A stretch of 64,000 nucleotides of DNA from Wolfiporia cocos (GCA_029448655.1 JACCLO010000005.1:310001-374000); one strand, 5' to 3'. Numbered from the stretch's first letter, positions 1 through 12,417 are shown. The notes: generated by a model from the letters alone, not told the origin. Numbers and translations: made by a program.

Positions 1-1468
1 GCCGCCGTTCTAGTGCAGCTCTGCAAGCGACCGACGCCGACGACTCTATCGTGCTCTCTGACATTGTGCGTACAGGCGAGGCATCACGCCTCCGCAGGCG
101 CGGTGCAATGCGCCTGGATCACGGCTATGCGCCCCGGTTGTCTGCGGGCAACATACCCATACCTCCCCCGATACCGCTGAGCGGTGCTGGCAGCCCCGCC
201 ACAAACCCTCCACGGAATCTGCTGCCCACACGTGAAAGGGCGCCCATTCTGCCTTGGCCGTCGGTGGAGCCTGCCGGCGACGACGAATACCCCTATAGCG
301 GCGAATGGCGAGACTGGAATGCAGACGAGGGCAACGCCGAGGGCAGTGGCGGTGCAGGGGCGCAGGAGCCGCGACGGGACGCCGGCCAGGACGACGACGA
401 GGAGGGCTACATGCTCTTCTGCGGGGGCGAGGAGTGGGGCGGCTCCCTGACTGCTCATGGCTCCCGCGCTGCTTTTGAGCCTTCGCCGCTGCCCGTACGG
501 TCTGCGCCGGGCTTTGTGCCCCCATGCGGCGGATCGCATGCCGCGCGGAGGACGAACGGATGCGGTGCGGTCGTGCACATGCGTGCGTTTCCGCAGCGGC
601 CACGCGGCGTGTGGGTGGGCAAGAAGGAGGCCACCGAGGTGGTGGTCGGCCTGGACGCTGCCTATTTTGACCGCTCCGTGGTGGCGAAGATGATGAAGAG
701 CGCATGCGGCTGTATTAGAGAGGGGATCGGCTGCGCCGAATGGTCAGCTCGTCTGCATTGGCTCTGTGCGGTCTCGCTGATCCGTAGTATAGTGGCAATA
801 CGCTCGGCACCCGGTACCTACCGTGCCAGGCGGCATCGCAGGGGATCTTCTCGCGGCACGACGCATGTCCTCCACCACAACCTTTCGTGCCTATTGTTCC
901 GTCTGGCCCACAGTACTGGCACAGCAGCAGCCCGTCAAGCGCCGCCTCGAACTTCTACGTCTACACGTTCTTCGCAGATCACGTATCCTCGTCGCCCGCA
1001 TGCACGTTCCCCGAGCCCAAGCGCGCGCGCGCAGGCTCGCAGGGCAGCGCCACGAGCAGACCGGCGTCGCCGATGCTGCCGCCCATGTCGTACGGGTACC
1101 GGTGGACGGTCTCGCCGCGCTCGTTCTCGCCCTACCCCCTACAGCCGTCCACGCCGTCGACGGCGTCGAACTCGAGCCCCATCTTCGCGCCGCCGCCGCC
1201 ACCGTCCGTGCGGCCCCTGCAGCCGCGCATTTCGCCGCCCGCGCCCGCGCCTGCGTACGCGCGCCCGCTCGGCCTGAGCATACCGGGCCAGAGCACGGCC
1301 GCGGCCAGCCGCACGGTCGCGGATGCGGCGGGCGCGAGGCGCGAGGCGCTCGCTGGCCCCGAGGCAGGCATGGAGCTCGATCCGGACGGGGATGTGATCG
1401 CTGCGGACGCCGCGGACGAGCCGAGCTCCCCGGACAAGAACGAGGCGATGTCCTGGCCGGGACGGTGA
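1..1468 (+). CDS. FAM72-like zinc-ribbon protein, 3' part (5' end outside window)
   Basis: The gene is open at the left window edge. I read two exons, 1..742 (codons starting at base 3) and 793..1468, separated by a 50-nt GT-AG intron. Splicing joins a cysteine-rich stretch (CGC, six residues, C-x2-CGN, then LPCQ) to a segment ending FYVYTFFADHV. This spacing resembles the C-terminal half of animal and fungal FAM72 proteins, where a CxC...CxxCGN motif precedes a conserved FW/F-x-H block. An acidic, glycine-rich stretch precedes it. A long proline/serine-rich tail with basic patches (PKRARAG) follows and ends at TGA 1466-1468. The tail and the lost 5' end prevent a length comparison. FAM72 proteins have no settled biochemical role in fungi, so I infer only a small zinc-binding fold. 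The match is by eye, so family confidence is moderate; that the gene is real is well supported by the clean splice. Confidence 0.6.
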
Positions 1469-1910
1469 CCCGTTCGTGCGCTGATCGCGTGCGTGCCCAG
1501 CGCGGGCTGCCGCAGTCTGTTACTGTTACTGTTATGATCTCCCCGCTGTCGTATATATATCCCCCGCTGTGGTCTCTTGAAGATGGAACATCCGCACGTC
1601 GGACCTGTTGCTCTTGTTTGTCATGTTCACATGCTCACATAGATCGTTTGTTGGTTGTACCTCTTGTGTGTCCAGCCGGACCTGTCATCATGCTTCATGT
1701 ATTACGATTAGTTATGACCCAAAATAATGACCTTATGTATTCGCCCTTTCGTCGCGCTTTTTCTCTTCTAACTGGTCGTTGTATGTACATCATCTGCGCA
1801 ACGAGTTGCTGCATGGACTGTGTCACAGGCCACTGGTTCTGGGTGTAGTTACTACTCCACGCTATCAGCCATTCTGTCCAATAGCCGAGCGCTTTGGCGA
1901 CGGTGGTGGC

Positions 1911-1924
1911 GCGTGACGTCACGC
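1911..1924. promoter_or_regulatory. CRE-like palindrome GCGTGACGTCACGC
   Basis: This is a perfect 14-bp palindrome centred on TGACGTCA, the classical bZIP/ATF-CREB site, flanked by GCG as in MluI-type boxes. It is one of four related sites in the window (others at 21966, 30910 and 48149), all intergenic. Its target gene is unclear here because both neighbouring genes are far away. Confidence 0.45.
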
Positions 1925-4057
1925 GATGGGAGATGGGCGCTAGCGGCTCGCCCCGCTCCCACAAGAATGCAGCCACTTGCAACGCACGAACAGAATGGCC
2001 AGTCGCGAGCTTCTACGCCACCATTCGCGCACATACATGTGGAGGCTATATGCTTGACTCTACGAGTCCTCGAAACTCATGCTCACGTCGACCAGGATGA
2101 GCATGATGTCCTCAAGTCGAGCGCACTCGCTTTTATAACACCAAGCACTGGTAGCAGCAGTTCTATACCTGGCTCATGCACGACTGGACTCCTCGTAGGC
2201 TCTTCCACGATCTAAGAGAAAGTGCTTTGTCTAGAGCTCAGAAAATACAATCATCGTCGGCATCACTCGCTCAAAGTTCTGGAAAGAAAGCTTCACGTTA
2301 GGCTATTGCTATCGTATTAGTACTGCTATGTCTCGACCTTCGGAAGCTGTGAATATTGCGTTCCTCAAAACAATGTCACCGGTCTCGTATGGGTTGAATG
2401 GCTGTGACGGTAAAAATAAATGCTTAGGACTGTTGTTGACTTGTTACCAGGGTGAGCTATGTTGAGGAGACTCCTCATCGTGTCCACAATGGAGAAGGCA
2501 AACTGCATGGCCTTCAGTTTGTAAGATCGACCGTATCCCTATGCGCAGGCTAATTTATGACCTCAAGATTCTCAGGTCTGTTGTCAAAATACACAGCCAC
2601 GTCCCTGGATTTAGGTTTATCATGTCTTCTAGCCTAGGCATATCGATATTGCATGGCAATACATTGACTGTTGAACGTTGAGGTGCTGTTCACTCAGCAG
2701 AGGGCTGTGCGAAGGCGCGCTTGTTGGGCAGATACGTACGACAAGTATCAACTGAAGCGCGCCCACGTTACCGATGGTATGTCCATGCACGTCGGGTGGC
2801 GTCGGACTCATGATCGATGATGGGCTGAATGTTCAATGTATACCCATCAGGATGAAATCATTCAATAGGCTCCACGAGATGTACAAGGGCGGTTGTATCG
2901 CGAAAGGATCAGCCTGCCACGAGGTCGCTGTGCTATGGGAATTATCGGGCTTACGCTAGCCCTGGACGCGCTCATCATGCCCCTCGTCATTGATTGCGCC
3001 GATCCGCGCGTCGCGTACGCGCCCGTGGCCGTAACTTGTGGCAACACACACTTTGACAGCGTCGAGATGAGCCAATCGCGTCGCTCCAACCCGGACGGCA
3101 GGCTTGTCAGCCAAGTCGAGTCGACTGGAAGAAACACTCACAGCATGAGATGTCTCTGACCGCTCCACGCCCTGCGGAGGAAACGAACGATCTGAGCCCC
3201 ATCTCGGCTCGGTCTGAGATTCGTACGGAGGGGAGCGCTGTCGGCGGTAGCTAACGTTACAAGCGAGCGATACGTCGAAGCCGACGGGCGGACCTGGCAG
3301 CGACTTCTGTGGCGCACAAGAAAGATCATCTTTTCTGCCACGGCGAGGAACCGAATTTCTCGATTGCACGTTGCACATCAACGCGCTAAGCCATCAAGCG
3401 CAATATTACTGGGCATCGCGGCGGTATCGATGACGATGGCGACGCGCACTGGCCCGCCGCTGTGGTCTGGAACGCGCACCCGCCCGTCGTATCGTGCGGA
3501 GTGGCAGACATGGCTGCAGTTTGCCGCCACAAGGCTCCACGGACGATCTCCCGATCGATCTTTTGCTTCAAGTCATCCATCGCACGGCGATGTTGAGCTG
3601 AGATCCCCGCCACCTTTCCGCGTTCGGCGGAGCTGCCTGGCGTGCGACGGTCGGTGATTGCGCTCTGAAGAGATGCGCGGCACCGTGCCACTGGCCACTC
3701 CTATAGGTGCGCGCGAGGAGTGGCGTCGGTCAATAGCTGTCTGTGCACGCGTAAGTGGCCGTGACAGCACGCTCAGGTGATCTGGCCGTGTTTCCAGACA
3801 TGCCGGCAGCCCGGGAAGAAGGCAAGAAGCACGGCAGTGAACGTGGCACGCTGGGCAAACACGGCCATTCCCTGTCCCACTCCGAGTGGCCATTCCGCCT
3901 TTATTTGGAAGTGCATCTCCCCGATCTGGGAGACGGCTTGCACCCTTCACACATCTGTGACGTTTTTTCTGTGCATGCTATCTTTCACAACAGGCAGTCC
4001 GCCGGCACTGCTTCTCGACATGCACGCACACGGCGCGTCAACGGGCCATCTGTGGGG

Positions 4058-4066
4058 TATATATAA
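4058..4066 (+). promoter_or_regulatory. TATA box of the P450 gene
   Basis: TATATATAA lies 182 bp upstream of the P450 start codon and is followed by a pyrimidine-rich leader, typical of a fungal core promoter. Confidence 0.6.
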
Positions 4067-4247
4067 TCGCGCCCTCCCGATGTTCAACTCAGCGCGCCCT
4101 CTCCTTTCCCCCCACTACCACCGCCGACACACACCCCTGCCGCGATCAGCGGGGTTCTTGGTTACCCTTCTTGCCTCGACGCGCCGTAATCAGCCTCAAG
4201 CAGCTTCCAGCGAATTATCAACACCCTCCAAGCCGATCACCGTCACA

Positions 4248-6362
4248 ATGGACGCGACCGCCACCGCCTTCACTTTCGCGACTCCCGTATCTTTGTCCCA
4301 GGCTCTCTTCACGACCAGCATCTCCAGTCTCTTTCTCCTTGCGCTAACCGCCTTCTGCGTTTACTTTGTTGCGAGCGCCATATACCAGACCACCTTCTCT
4401 CCCCTCGCCGCTCTCCCCGGGCCGTGGTTTGCCGCCGTCTCCGACCTGTGGATCACCACCCATGTCGTACGCATGCAGCAATGCCGCACTGTCCAGTCCC
4501 TCTTCGAGCAGTACGGCCCGGTTGTGCGCGTCGGTCCGAAGAAGGTTGTGTTCTGCGATGTCACCACCATGCGAAGCGTCTACTGTGTGCACAAGTTTGA
4601 TAAGAGCACCTACTACAAAAGCCTCCTGACGTGAGTGCGCCTTCGGATGCAGTTCACCGTGTCACTTATGGCTGAATTATCAGGAACAACAACGATCACG
4701 CGTACGTGACCCGTAACATAGTCGCGATTATGTGTTCATGTAGGCCTTGTCAGTATGACGACGCTTCCCAACGCGCAACATGCAGTCCGCCGAAAGGCAT
4801 ACGCCCCTCACTACATACCGTCCAACCTTGTTCTCTTCCAACCCGAGCTGCATGACTACAGTCTCAAGCTCGTTGATGTACGCATCCCGCCCAAGGCAGC
4901 GTGGAATTTCATTGATGCGTTTTGATCCGCTAGAATCTCAGCAAGATGTCTGGGAAGACTTCTGTAGATTGTCTCGATCTTTTCCGCCACCTCATGGTCG
5001 ACATCATCGGTGTCACTGTATTCGGTTCTCATCCTGGAGCTCTCGACAACTGGGCTTTGAACATCCAAGACCCCCTTGCGACTGCAGTCTATGACTTTCC
5101 CAAGAGAGGCATTCTTGTATGACTTAGACATTCCTTTTGACATCTCACGCGCTGAAAGCATTGATTCTGCAGCGTAGCGCAGTCCCCACGTGGGCGTGGA
5201 ACCTCGTTTGCCGCATTCCGAACGATCGGTGGCGTCAGATCTGCGATTCTGACAAAATCATGGCCCAGGTACAATTCTATTGCATATTCCTCACGCACGG
5301 CAACTGAACGGCAATCTAGTTCGTTGGTGGTCGTCTGTACGAAATGCGTGCCAGAATCCAGGCTGGCCCTGTCGTGGGGGAAGCCGACACCGAAAAAATT
5401 TCCCTTCTTCAGCGCATGTTGCGGTACCGTGTATTCACCACTCAAGAAGGGATGACAGACCAGGACGTCATCTCCGAGGGCATGGGTCACTTGTCCGTCA
5501 AATACATTAACCTGATGATTGTGCCAAGCTCACACATAGTTGAGACAGGATTGCTGGTGTTGACACGTCCTCGACTACGCTGTCCTATCTCTTCTGGGAG
5601 CTCAGCCGCCGTTCGGACATTATGCAACGTCTTCAGACGGAGCTCGACGACGCCATGCCGGACCGCAGAGTGATCCCTGATGCTCAGGTACTCGGCAAGC
5701 TTCCATACCTGAACGCGTTCATGAAGGAAGGTTCGTAACTATTTTTGATCTCAGCACGTGCGGGCGCCGACATAATTTCAGGCTTTAGGCTGTACGGTGC
5801 GGCGCCGTCGCTCCTTGAGCGCGTAGTTACCTCCACAGCCGCCTCCAACGTCGACGATTCTTTCGACTTGATGGGATATGCGCTCCCGCCTGGCACAATT
5901 GTGTCCACTCAGGCATGGAGCATGCACCGCGACTCCGACGTATTCCCGAGCCCCGAGACGTTCCTTCCTGAGAGGTGGCTGCCAACTGAGGGAGTTGATG
6001 GAGAGGAAGACAGACTGGCCAGGTTAGTGGACTGTCTCACCGACTATATCTGCAATTTCTGAGATATGGATATGTTGTTCAGGATGGCGCAGCACATGAT
6101 GCCCTTCGGCGTTGGCACCAGGATCTGCGGTGGCCAAAACCTCGCGCAGCTGGTCCTGCGCATTGTTGTTGCAGCTGTGGTCAGCAACTTCGACATCTCG
6201 GCGAACGCAGCGGAGACCAACGAGCGGACCATGGAGATGCGTGATGCATTTGTGAGTCCGTGTAAATTGATCGCGATCGCACTGGTATTGAGGCTTGATA
6301 AACAGGTCCTCTTCCCGGCTGCAAAGGAGTGCAAGCTTGTGTTCAAACCTCGCCGGCAGTGA
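4248..6362 (+). CDS. Cytochrome P450 monooxygenase, 10 exons
   Basis: Exons: 4248..4630, 4684..4701, 4754..4877, 4934..5116, 5173..5268, 5320..5492, 5549..5730, 5782..6022, 6083..6251, 6306..6362, giving 541 aa with all phases consistent. The N-terminus is a hydrophobic ER anchor (about residues 20-45) followed by a proline hinge (LPGPW). The I-helix oxygen-binding motif AGVDTSST, the K-helix ExxR (EGFR), the PERW block (FLPERW) and the heme loop FGVGTRICGG with its cysteine ligand are all present. The enzyme would be an ER-bound, reductase-dependent monooxygenase. The AGVDT-EGFR-PERW pattern resembles fungal benzoate-hydroxylase or pisatin-demethylase-like class E group I enzymes, but I cannot assign a CYP number or substrate. 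Exon 2 is only 18 nt. No biosynthetic partners sit beside it, so a cluster role is unlikely. Confidence 0.9.
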
Positions 6363-6917
6363 ACGTCTGGACGACCCGCCGCACGTAGCGTACTGTATAC
6401 CCCTTTAGTGACTCGTTAATTATCGACTTGTCCCAAGCGCCTTCGTCTCGCCCTGCCTTATTTATACTTACGACGGTCCTGTTATTTTCCGCTGTCCGCG
6501 TCTCGCTCATTGTTTTGATTGTTGTCGAGTGTTCGCTGTTGTAACGCTTTGTTGTCCATCTTGCATACGCTCTCGTGTTTGTCATGTAGCTTTCAGTAGA
6601 GGCGCGGCTGCGGCGAGTCCGGTCGTTGTAGGTCCAGTACGCAGAGCAGATGAAGTCTGTATACGTTTAGTTGCCGAAACAGTAATGTGGTATCCATACA
6701 GTCTTGTAATTGTAGCAATCATTGATACTAGAGTGTATGTATGTTGGGGTTACAACCGTCCGGATAGCCCGTAATGTAATGTCCGTATCTTTATTCAGAA
6801 GTCTGTGCGATTGACGCAGAAACAGTGAGGATCTAGCCGGGATGGGAGGGTTGCAATCATGATGAGAACGTCGCAAGTTCGTAGTCAATCGTGCGCGTAG
6901 GTCTTCTTTCCCTTTCC
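6363..6917. other. Convergent 3' intergenic region
   Basis: This is the 3' flank shared by the P450 gene (+) and the WW-domain gene (-). It is AT-richer than the flanking exons, and I see no coding or structural feature beyond expected untranslated and poly(A) sequence. Confidence 0.6.
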
Positions 6918-9443
6918 CTAAGCGCTATTCGCACGTTCCTCGGTAAGCTTCTTGCTCCGATCGCGCGCACGCCACGAGAATCTGCCCTTCCACGGCGCGC
7001 CACAGGCGCGCAGCGAGGCGGACCACGTTGCACACTTCCCCCGGAGGAGCGCCGCGATAGGAGACTCGTGCCTGCCCTTCCACATGCCGCGGAAGAAGAG
7101 CAGCGTGGCGGCGCCGACGACGACGAAGGCGGCGAGCACGAGCGCGAGGAGGGTCAGCGCGCGGGGGGCGGCGCCCTGGAGGGCGAGCGCGGCGAGCGCG
7201 GCGGCGAAGGCGAGGATGGACCAGAGCAGCGCGCTGAAGGGGACCGCGAGGAAGGTGGCCATGAGGAGGAGGTCTGCGTCGGGCTGCGGCAGGCTCGGGT
7301 CGTCGGAGAGCCGGATGTCGTCTGCGACGGTGCGGGCGTAGGTGATGTACTTGATCTGTCGCGCGGGCGGTTGAGAGGAAAACGTGTGAGCGGGCGGGGA
7401 GGGAGGGGATGAGGGGGACGTACGGCCTCGAGGTTGTCGACGCGCTCTTTGCCGCGGTGGTGCCAGACATGGCGCACGCCGGTGGCGACGCTGAGGAGCG
7501 CGAAGATGGTGGAGGCGAGGGAGGCGGTGCGCTGGAGGTTGTTGATGTTCTGGGGCGAGGGTGAGCGCTCGGAGAGGTGAGTGCGCAGTGGTGCGACTGA
7601 CCGGCACGGAGAGGAAGGCTATGTTCCCGCTGGATGTTCGAGGCGGACATCAGCCAGCGCGCGAGGAATGATCCGGAACACGTACCCGACAAAGACGGTT
7701 GCCTGACGATCATCGTGTGCTCAGTACGCGGACGGGGTGGCGATGATGTACGCCAAACGCTCACCAATAGGTTGGAATCTGTGGGCGTTGGACGGGTGCG
7801 ATCGGCCTCAGCTGAAAACGCCGATAAGCTCGGCTACTTACCGGTCCACTCTGCTACGAACTTGCGCATCAGCTCCCTGAAGTCGTTCAGGAATATGCTT
7901 TGCCCGTCGCGAACTTTGCGCAGGCGTCCGAAGTACATCCTATGCGCGCCCAGGAGGATGAACATCAGCATATAGTCCAGCGCTTCCGTCTGCCACGTCC
8001 AAATAAGGTCGCGGGCATGCTTTCTCTCGCACCAAGCCCATCTCGGGAGCCTCGTGCGATCTGGTGTGTTGGTAAGGTCGAACATTGTGCGGGATACGAG
8101 CATGTTCAAGGGAGGATTGATGCTGTTGCTGCAGCCTAATAGAGGTGGCACCCTCAGACATCAGGCTTGTCACAACAGATTCGCCATTCGCAAATCCACA
8201 TACGCTTGAGTTTTCGGTACAGTGACATGACAGCCGCGATTTGCTTGCCATCGTAGCGGAATCTGAGGTCCTTTTCGTAGATCGCGACTGAAGCAATAAT
8301 GGTCAGAGCCATAACGGTGATAAATCGCATATAGATCTTACCATTTGCACCGAAAGTCATGGCGGTGAGGAATTGTGCCTCTGCACTGGCAGATAGGGAG
8401 AAGTGCATCGGATAGTGTCCCATGGTAAGCCAATAAGTGGCTGTGCTGTGATCCCACTTGAGGACTGACAACGATCCATGCAATGAGCTTTGCTTCGCAT
8501 ACAGAGCCGGCGGGGGACGACACGCACCTTCAAGATCCGGGTCTCGAACGCTATCGTCCCCAAACCCGAGCGTCGCATCTATCTCATTAAAAAACAAGCG
8601 AATCAGCGGTCCTCCTTCAAGGCCCGCACAGTTCTCGACGAACGCCTGGCCCTCGCCCGGCAGATAATCGATCATCCCATAGTCCTCAATCCATGTTCGC
8701 TGCTCGTCAGCGAATGCCTCGACCTCCCGCCGTATCTCGTCGTCCTCGACGTTGTCTGGTGTGATGATGTCGAAGAAGCTCTCATGATAGTACGGCTGGC
8801 CTTCCAGGTTGATGTACTTGGTCCAGCCGTCCCCGAGGTCGGTGACGGGCGACCCGCCCATCGCGCGCGCAGCTCGCGCGAGGCGGGCCTGCTTGCTAAG
8901 GGCGGGCATTCGCTTAGTCTCCGTTCGCGCTCGGCTACGCTCGGCGTGCCCGCGACGCTCGCTCTTCTTTGTCGGAGGCGCTTCCTTGCTCGGAGACGGC
9001 ATAAACATGGCAGCCCAGTTCGTCGAGGCGAACTTGGCCTCGAACTCCGCCGGCGTGAGCGGTGTGGGGAGGGGAGAGGCGGGATCTGCGGCGTTTGCAG
9101 CTTGCGTATCGTGCATCGCGGCCATCTCGATGTCGTTCGCGGGCGAATGTGGGATCCATGTCCGAAGTCGCTGTCTGAGACCTCGGGGACTGGGCACGGT
9201 ATCAGAGGTTTCTGCACCGACATCCAGAGCGAGAGATCCGACATGCGTCCTGAATCTGTCACGAAAGCTACGGATCCGGGTGGCAATGGGTGTTGCTGGC
9301 TCGTTAGTAGCAGATCGCCTCAAGGGTTCGAGGCGCTCATCAGCGGACAACGTAGCGCGCTGACTTGGAGAATATACAGGCGCAGGAGGTGCAACGGCTG
9401 CGGTGGAGGGATTCTCCGCAGGCATAAGGGAGCGAGATGACAT
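6918..9443 (-). CDS. WW-domain multi-span membrane protein with micro-exons
   Basis: Exons in transcript order: 8342..9443, 8204..8287, 7842..8135, 7765..7778, 7686..7702, 7602..7629, 7424..7549, 6918..7355, giving 700 aa in frame. The N-terminal 200 residues are Ser/Pro/basic and probably disordered. A WW-like motif follows at about residues 202-222 (LGDGWTKYINLEGQPYYHES). The C-terminal third carries four or so hydrophobic spans, including LLATVFVGGNIAFLSVP, ASTIFALLSVATGV and two long Leu/Ala helices. This matches the WW plus C-terminal membrane-domain proteins that are abundant in Agaricomycetes; their function is unknown. Three consecutive exons are 14, 17 and 28 nt. They are needed to keep the frame and restore the family-like EWTDSNLLATVFVGGNIAF segment. 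The first ATG is at 9443; an upstream in-frame GTG at 9482 is less likely. Confidence 0.82.
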
Positions 9444-9902
9444 ACTGGGCGAGCTCAAGGGTGAGGCGCATTGTGGCGGCACCGTCCTCTTAGTAGCTGC
9501 ATGAGAACAATACGAACCACGTATTGCCCGCTGCGGAGGAGCTCACGCCAGGAACGCTGTCAACTTACTGTCAGTGGTTGGCCAGAGAACAGACGTCTCC
9601 ACGCGGAGAACAAGTGCTGAAGTTGATGTTGTCACTTGTGGGTCCACCTATCTGGAAAGGCGCCCGGAGGAACACTCGCGACAGTATTGTTCTCCTGTCC
9701 TCAAGTCAGGCATCATTGCATCAGTATCCAGGAACGTAGAGCGCGGTCATGATACGGAAGCAAACCTTAATCCTGTCGGGTTGTTTGTAGTATACCCGCC
9801 GCTCGGGACAAGGTGGACGCGTCAGAAAGTGTAGCCTGCCGAGCAATCAACTTCACATTACTAGAGAGAGTACATGCATGAAGCGCCTCGGGCCTTCGGT
9901 CG
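9444..9902. other. Intergenic between WW gene and MetRS
   Basis: This 459-bp stretch must hold the promoter of the WW-domain gene and the 3' flank of the MetRS gene, both on the minus strand. No other feature is seen. Confidence 0.55.
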
Positions 9903-12183
9903 TTACACCTGTTTTGGCTTCGATTTAGGCATCTCAAAGAGGACAACACCGGACTGGATGTTCCTCATATCAACGTGGCGCCTAATGTCCGCGTATTCGA
10001 TGGTGCGCTGGTCGGGAGGAACCCCCAACGAGTCCAGAAGAAGAGTAGCTTTTGATGGCATGAACGGCTGCAAGAGCACGCCGCATGCTCGGAGTGTCCC
10101 GAGAACGATGTTGTACACATCCACAGCGATCTCCGTGGATGTGGTATTCGCCCATGGCTTCGTCCGGGTCATCAGCAGATTCGCCTTGTGGAATACGGAG
10201 TGAGCACAACAGAACACATCCAAGTACATATGGGGTACCTCTTGGAAAACCAGAGCGATGTCGTTCAGCGCATCTGCGACCTGTAATCGTTGCATGTGGC
10301 CGCGGAATGCAGCAGGAAGCTCGATAAGCTGCGTAAGTAGTGTCGTAGTCTCTGGCTGCACGAGATGGAGTAGGGAAGAAGGCGGGTGTCCATCGACTCG
10401 AGCTCGTATCTTGGCAGAGGTGATGCGGGAGTACAAGTTGCCCACAAGTGAGATGGCCTCTCGCGAATGCTTTGATAGCTGCTCATGCGACCAGTCTAAA
10501 AACACAAGCCTCGTATCGATGGGGAGTGATGAGTAGCGTTGTTCATGACTCACCGACATCATCTTTGAAGTGCCCCCCGACGCGTGCGAGGTACCAGCGT
10601 ACAATATCGATGCCGAACTCGTCTGTAGCCTCTATCGGATCTGCTACGTTTCCAACCGACTTGGACATCTTGGCCTTGTTCACGGTCCAATGCGAATGCG
10701 CGAGTAGTTGTTTCGGGAAAGGTATGTCTAGCGCCGCCAACATCGCCGGGAAGTAGATCGCGTGGAATCTGCGACGAAAATCGCGATAAGCAGCGGTGCC
10801 ACCAGGCGACGTAGAACCTACCGTAGGATGTCCTTGCCAATGACCTGCACGTTCGGCGGCCAGCCGTGGCGGAAGCCGTCGCCCTTGTCACTAACCCAAG
10901 GGTACCCAACCGACGAAAGATAGACCGTGAGCGCGTCGATCCACACGTAAATTGTATGCGCCTCGTCTCCGGGGACCGGCACGCCCCACGCCAGACGCGA
11001 GCGTGGCCTCGACACGGACAGGTCCTCCAACGGCTCCCCGGACAACGCCTGGACGATATCCGTATGGTGCTGCGGCGGGTATATTGCGTCGCTGTGCGAG
11101 ACGAAGTGGTCCCTCAAGACGGACTGGAACGCAGACAGGCGGAACTTGTAGTTTTCCTCTTCCATCCACTCGACGCGCGAGCCGGTCTCAGTCGAGACAT
11201 AGTAGTCGTCCTCGCCAGGCACGGACCGGCGCGTGATTTGGAGCTCCGGGTAGAAGCACTCGTCCGAGACGGAGTACCAGCCCGAGTGGCGGCCTTTGTA
11301 GATGAGGCCTTTTGCGTCTAGCTGACACTGCATCCGCATGAGTCAGCTCGGAGGGAGTGAAGCGAGCGCGTCTGCCTACCCACAAGTGCTGTACGGCGTC
11401 ACGATGTTCGCGGTCGGACGTCCGCGAAAACCGTGTCGCACTCACGTCAGCTTTCTTCACGAGTGCCTGATGTGTAGAGTTGGCATGTGCAGCTACAGCT
11501 TGGTACGCTCAGAGAACACACACGAAAATGCTCGCTCAGTTCATCGCAGAACGCTTTAGGCTCCATGCCCCGCGCTTGTGCTGCTTTTTGGATCTTCAGC
11601 CCATGCTCGTCCGTTCCGGTGATGAAGTGGACGGGTCTGTCGGGACTTGAGAGGGACGCATATCGCGCGAAGATGTCCGCAATTACGAGCGAGTGTAGAT
11701 GACCAATATGCGGGACTAGCGGCATGCATATAGGTCAGTTCGTGGTCCATTCTGCGAGGCAGGAAATAGGTGACACAAGAGCACATGGATGATGCACGTC
11801 GGCTCATTATTCCTTCGGACAGTCAACTGGCAACTCAGAATCATAATAATACGAGCCAGCGCACAGTGAAGCGCCGGCCTCGCCCTCGCCGCGACCAGAG
11901 AATCAGGCATATCCGATGCAGGCGTAGTGCTCGCAATCATCAGCGAGAGCTCTGGTCGTGCTGGAGCACATGCAACAAATGCGATCGGTTCCGACACCAC
12001 TACTCGCCCGGGACATATGTGCTCATGCGCACCTGAGTTTGGATAGAATATAGGTGTTGTGATGTAATAAGGCTTGATCACCTCTACTGCCTCAGTGGCT
12101 GTAGAATTCCATCTTTGAGACGAATGCTTAAGCAGCTGTGGCGAGCAGGAGCGGAGGGAGCGGAGTATGCTCCTGCCATACAT
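9903..12183 (-). CDS. MSM1: Mitochondrial methionyl-tRNA synthetase
   Basis: Exons in transcript order: 12033..12183, 11522..11715, 11380..11466, 10822..11327, 10554..10768, 9903..10495, giving 581 aa. The enzyme charges tRNA-Met with methionine. The class-I signatures are present: HIGH as PHIGHLHS (about residues 52-58) and KMSKS as AKMSKS (about 345-350). So are the methionine-pocket and Rossmann blocks ITGTDEHG and YVWIDAL. The first 35 residues are rich in Arg, Ser and Leu and lack acidic residues, as in a mitochondrial presequence. There is no C-terminal tRNA-binding appendix, which fits the short organellar type. Intron 1 is 317 nt, far longer than the 52-58 nt of the other four. The gene starts 234 bp from the divergent auxilin gene. 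Confidence 0.95.
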
Positions 12184-12417
12184 TCGCAAAGCAGGCTTTC
12201 AAGCGTCAGGACCCGTAAGTTAGGATCAACCAGGACAAGAAACCTGCGTCAAGGTACTGAGCGGTAAGCTTAAGCTCAGAACCGCTGCTCATGAAGCGCC
12301 AAAATCTGCTCCGGCCCATCGCCGGGCATGTGATCGCATGGATCAAGGAGAGTCGCAGCCACATCTGGGAGGTACACACTTGTAGCTGGACTACCGTCTA
12401 AATACGACCTCATCGCC
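12184..12417. promoter_or_regulatory. Divergent promoter MSM1 / auxilin-like gene
   Basis: Only 234 bp separate the start codons of the minus-strand MetRS and the plus-strand auxilin-like gene, so both promoters and 5' leaders must lie here. No obvious TATA box is visible. Confidence 0.55.

Larger units (their letters stand above)
1469..4247. other. Intergenic, 2.8 kb, no gene recognised
   Basis: No reading frame here shows a recognisable domain or supports a multi-exon model. The stretch holds a CRE-like palindrome (1911-1924) and, at its right end, the pyrimidine-rich P450 promoter with a TATA box. Confidence 0.6.

Noticed and set aside
8490..9440. 316-codon plus-strand frame opposite the WW-domain gene
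   Set aside because: Arg-rich antisense shadow; the minus strand carries the WW motif and spliced membrane helices.
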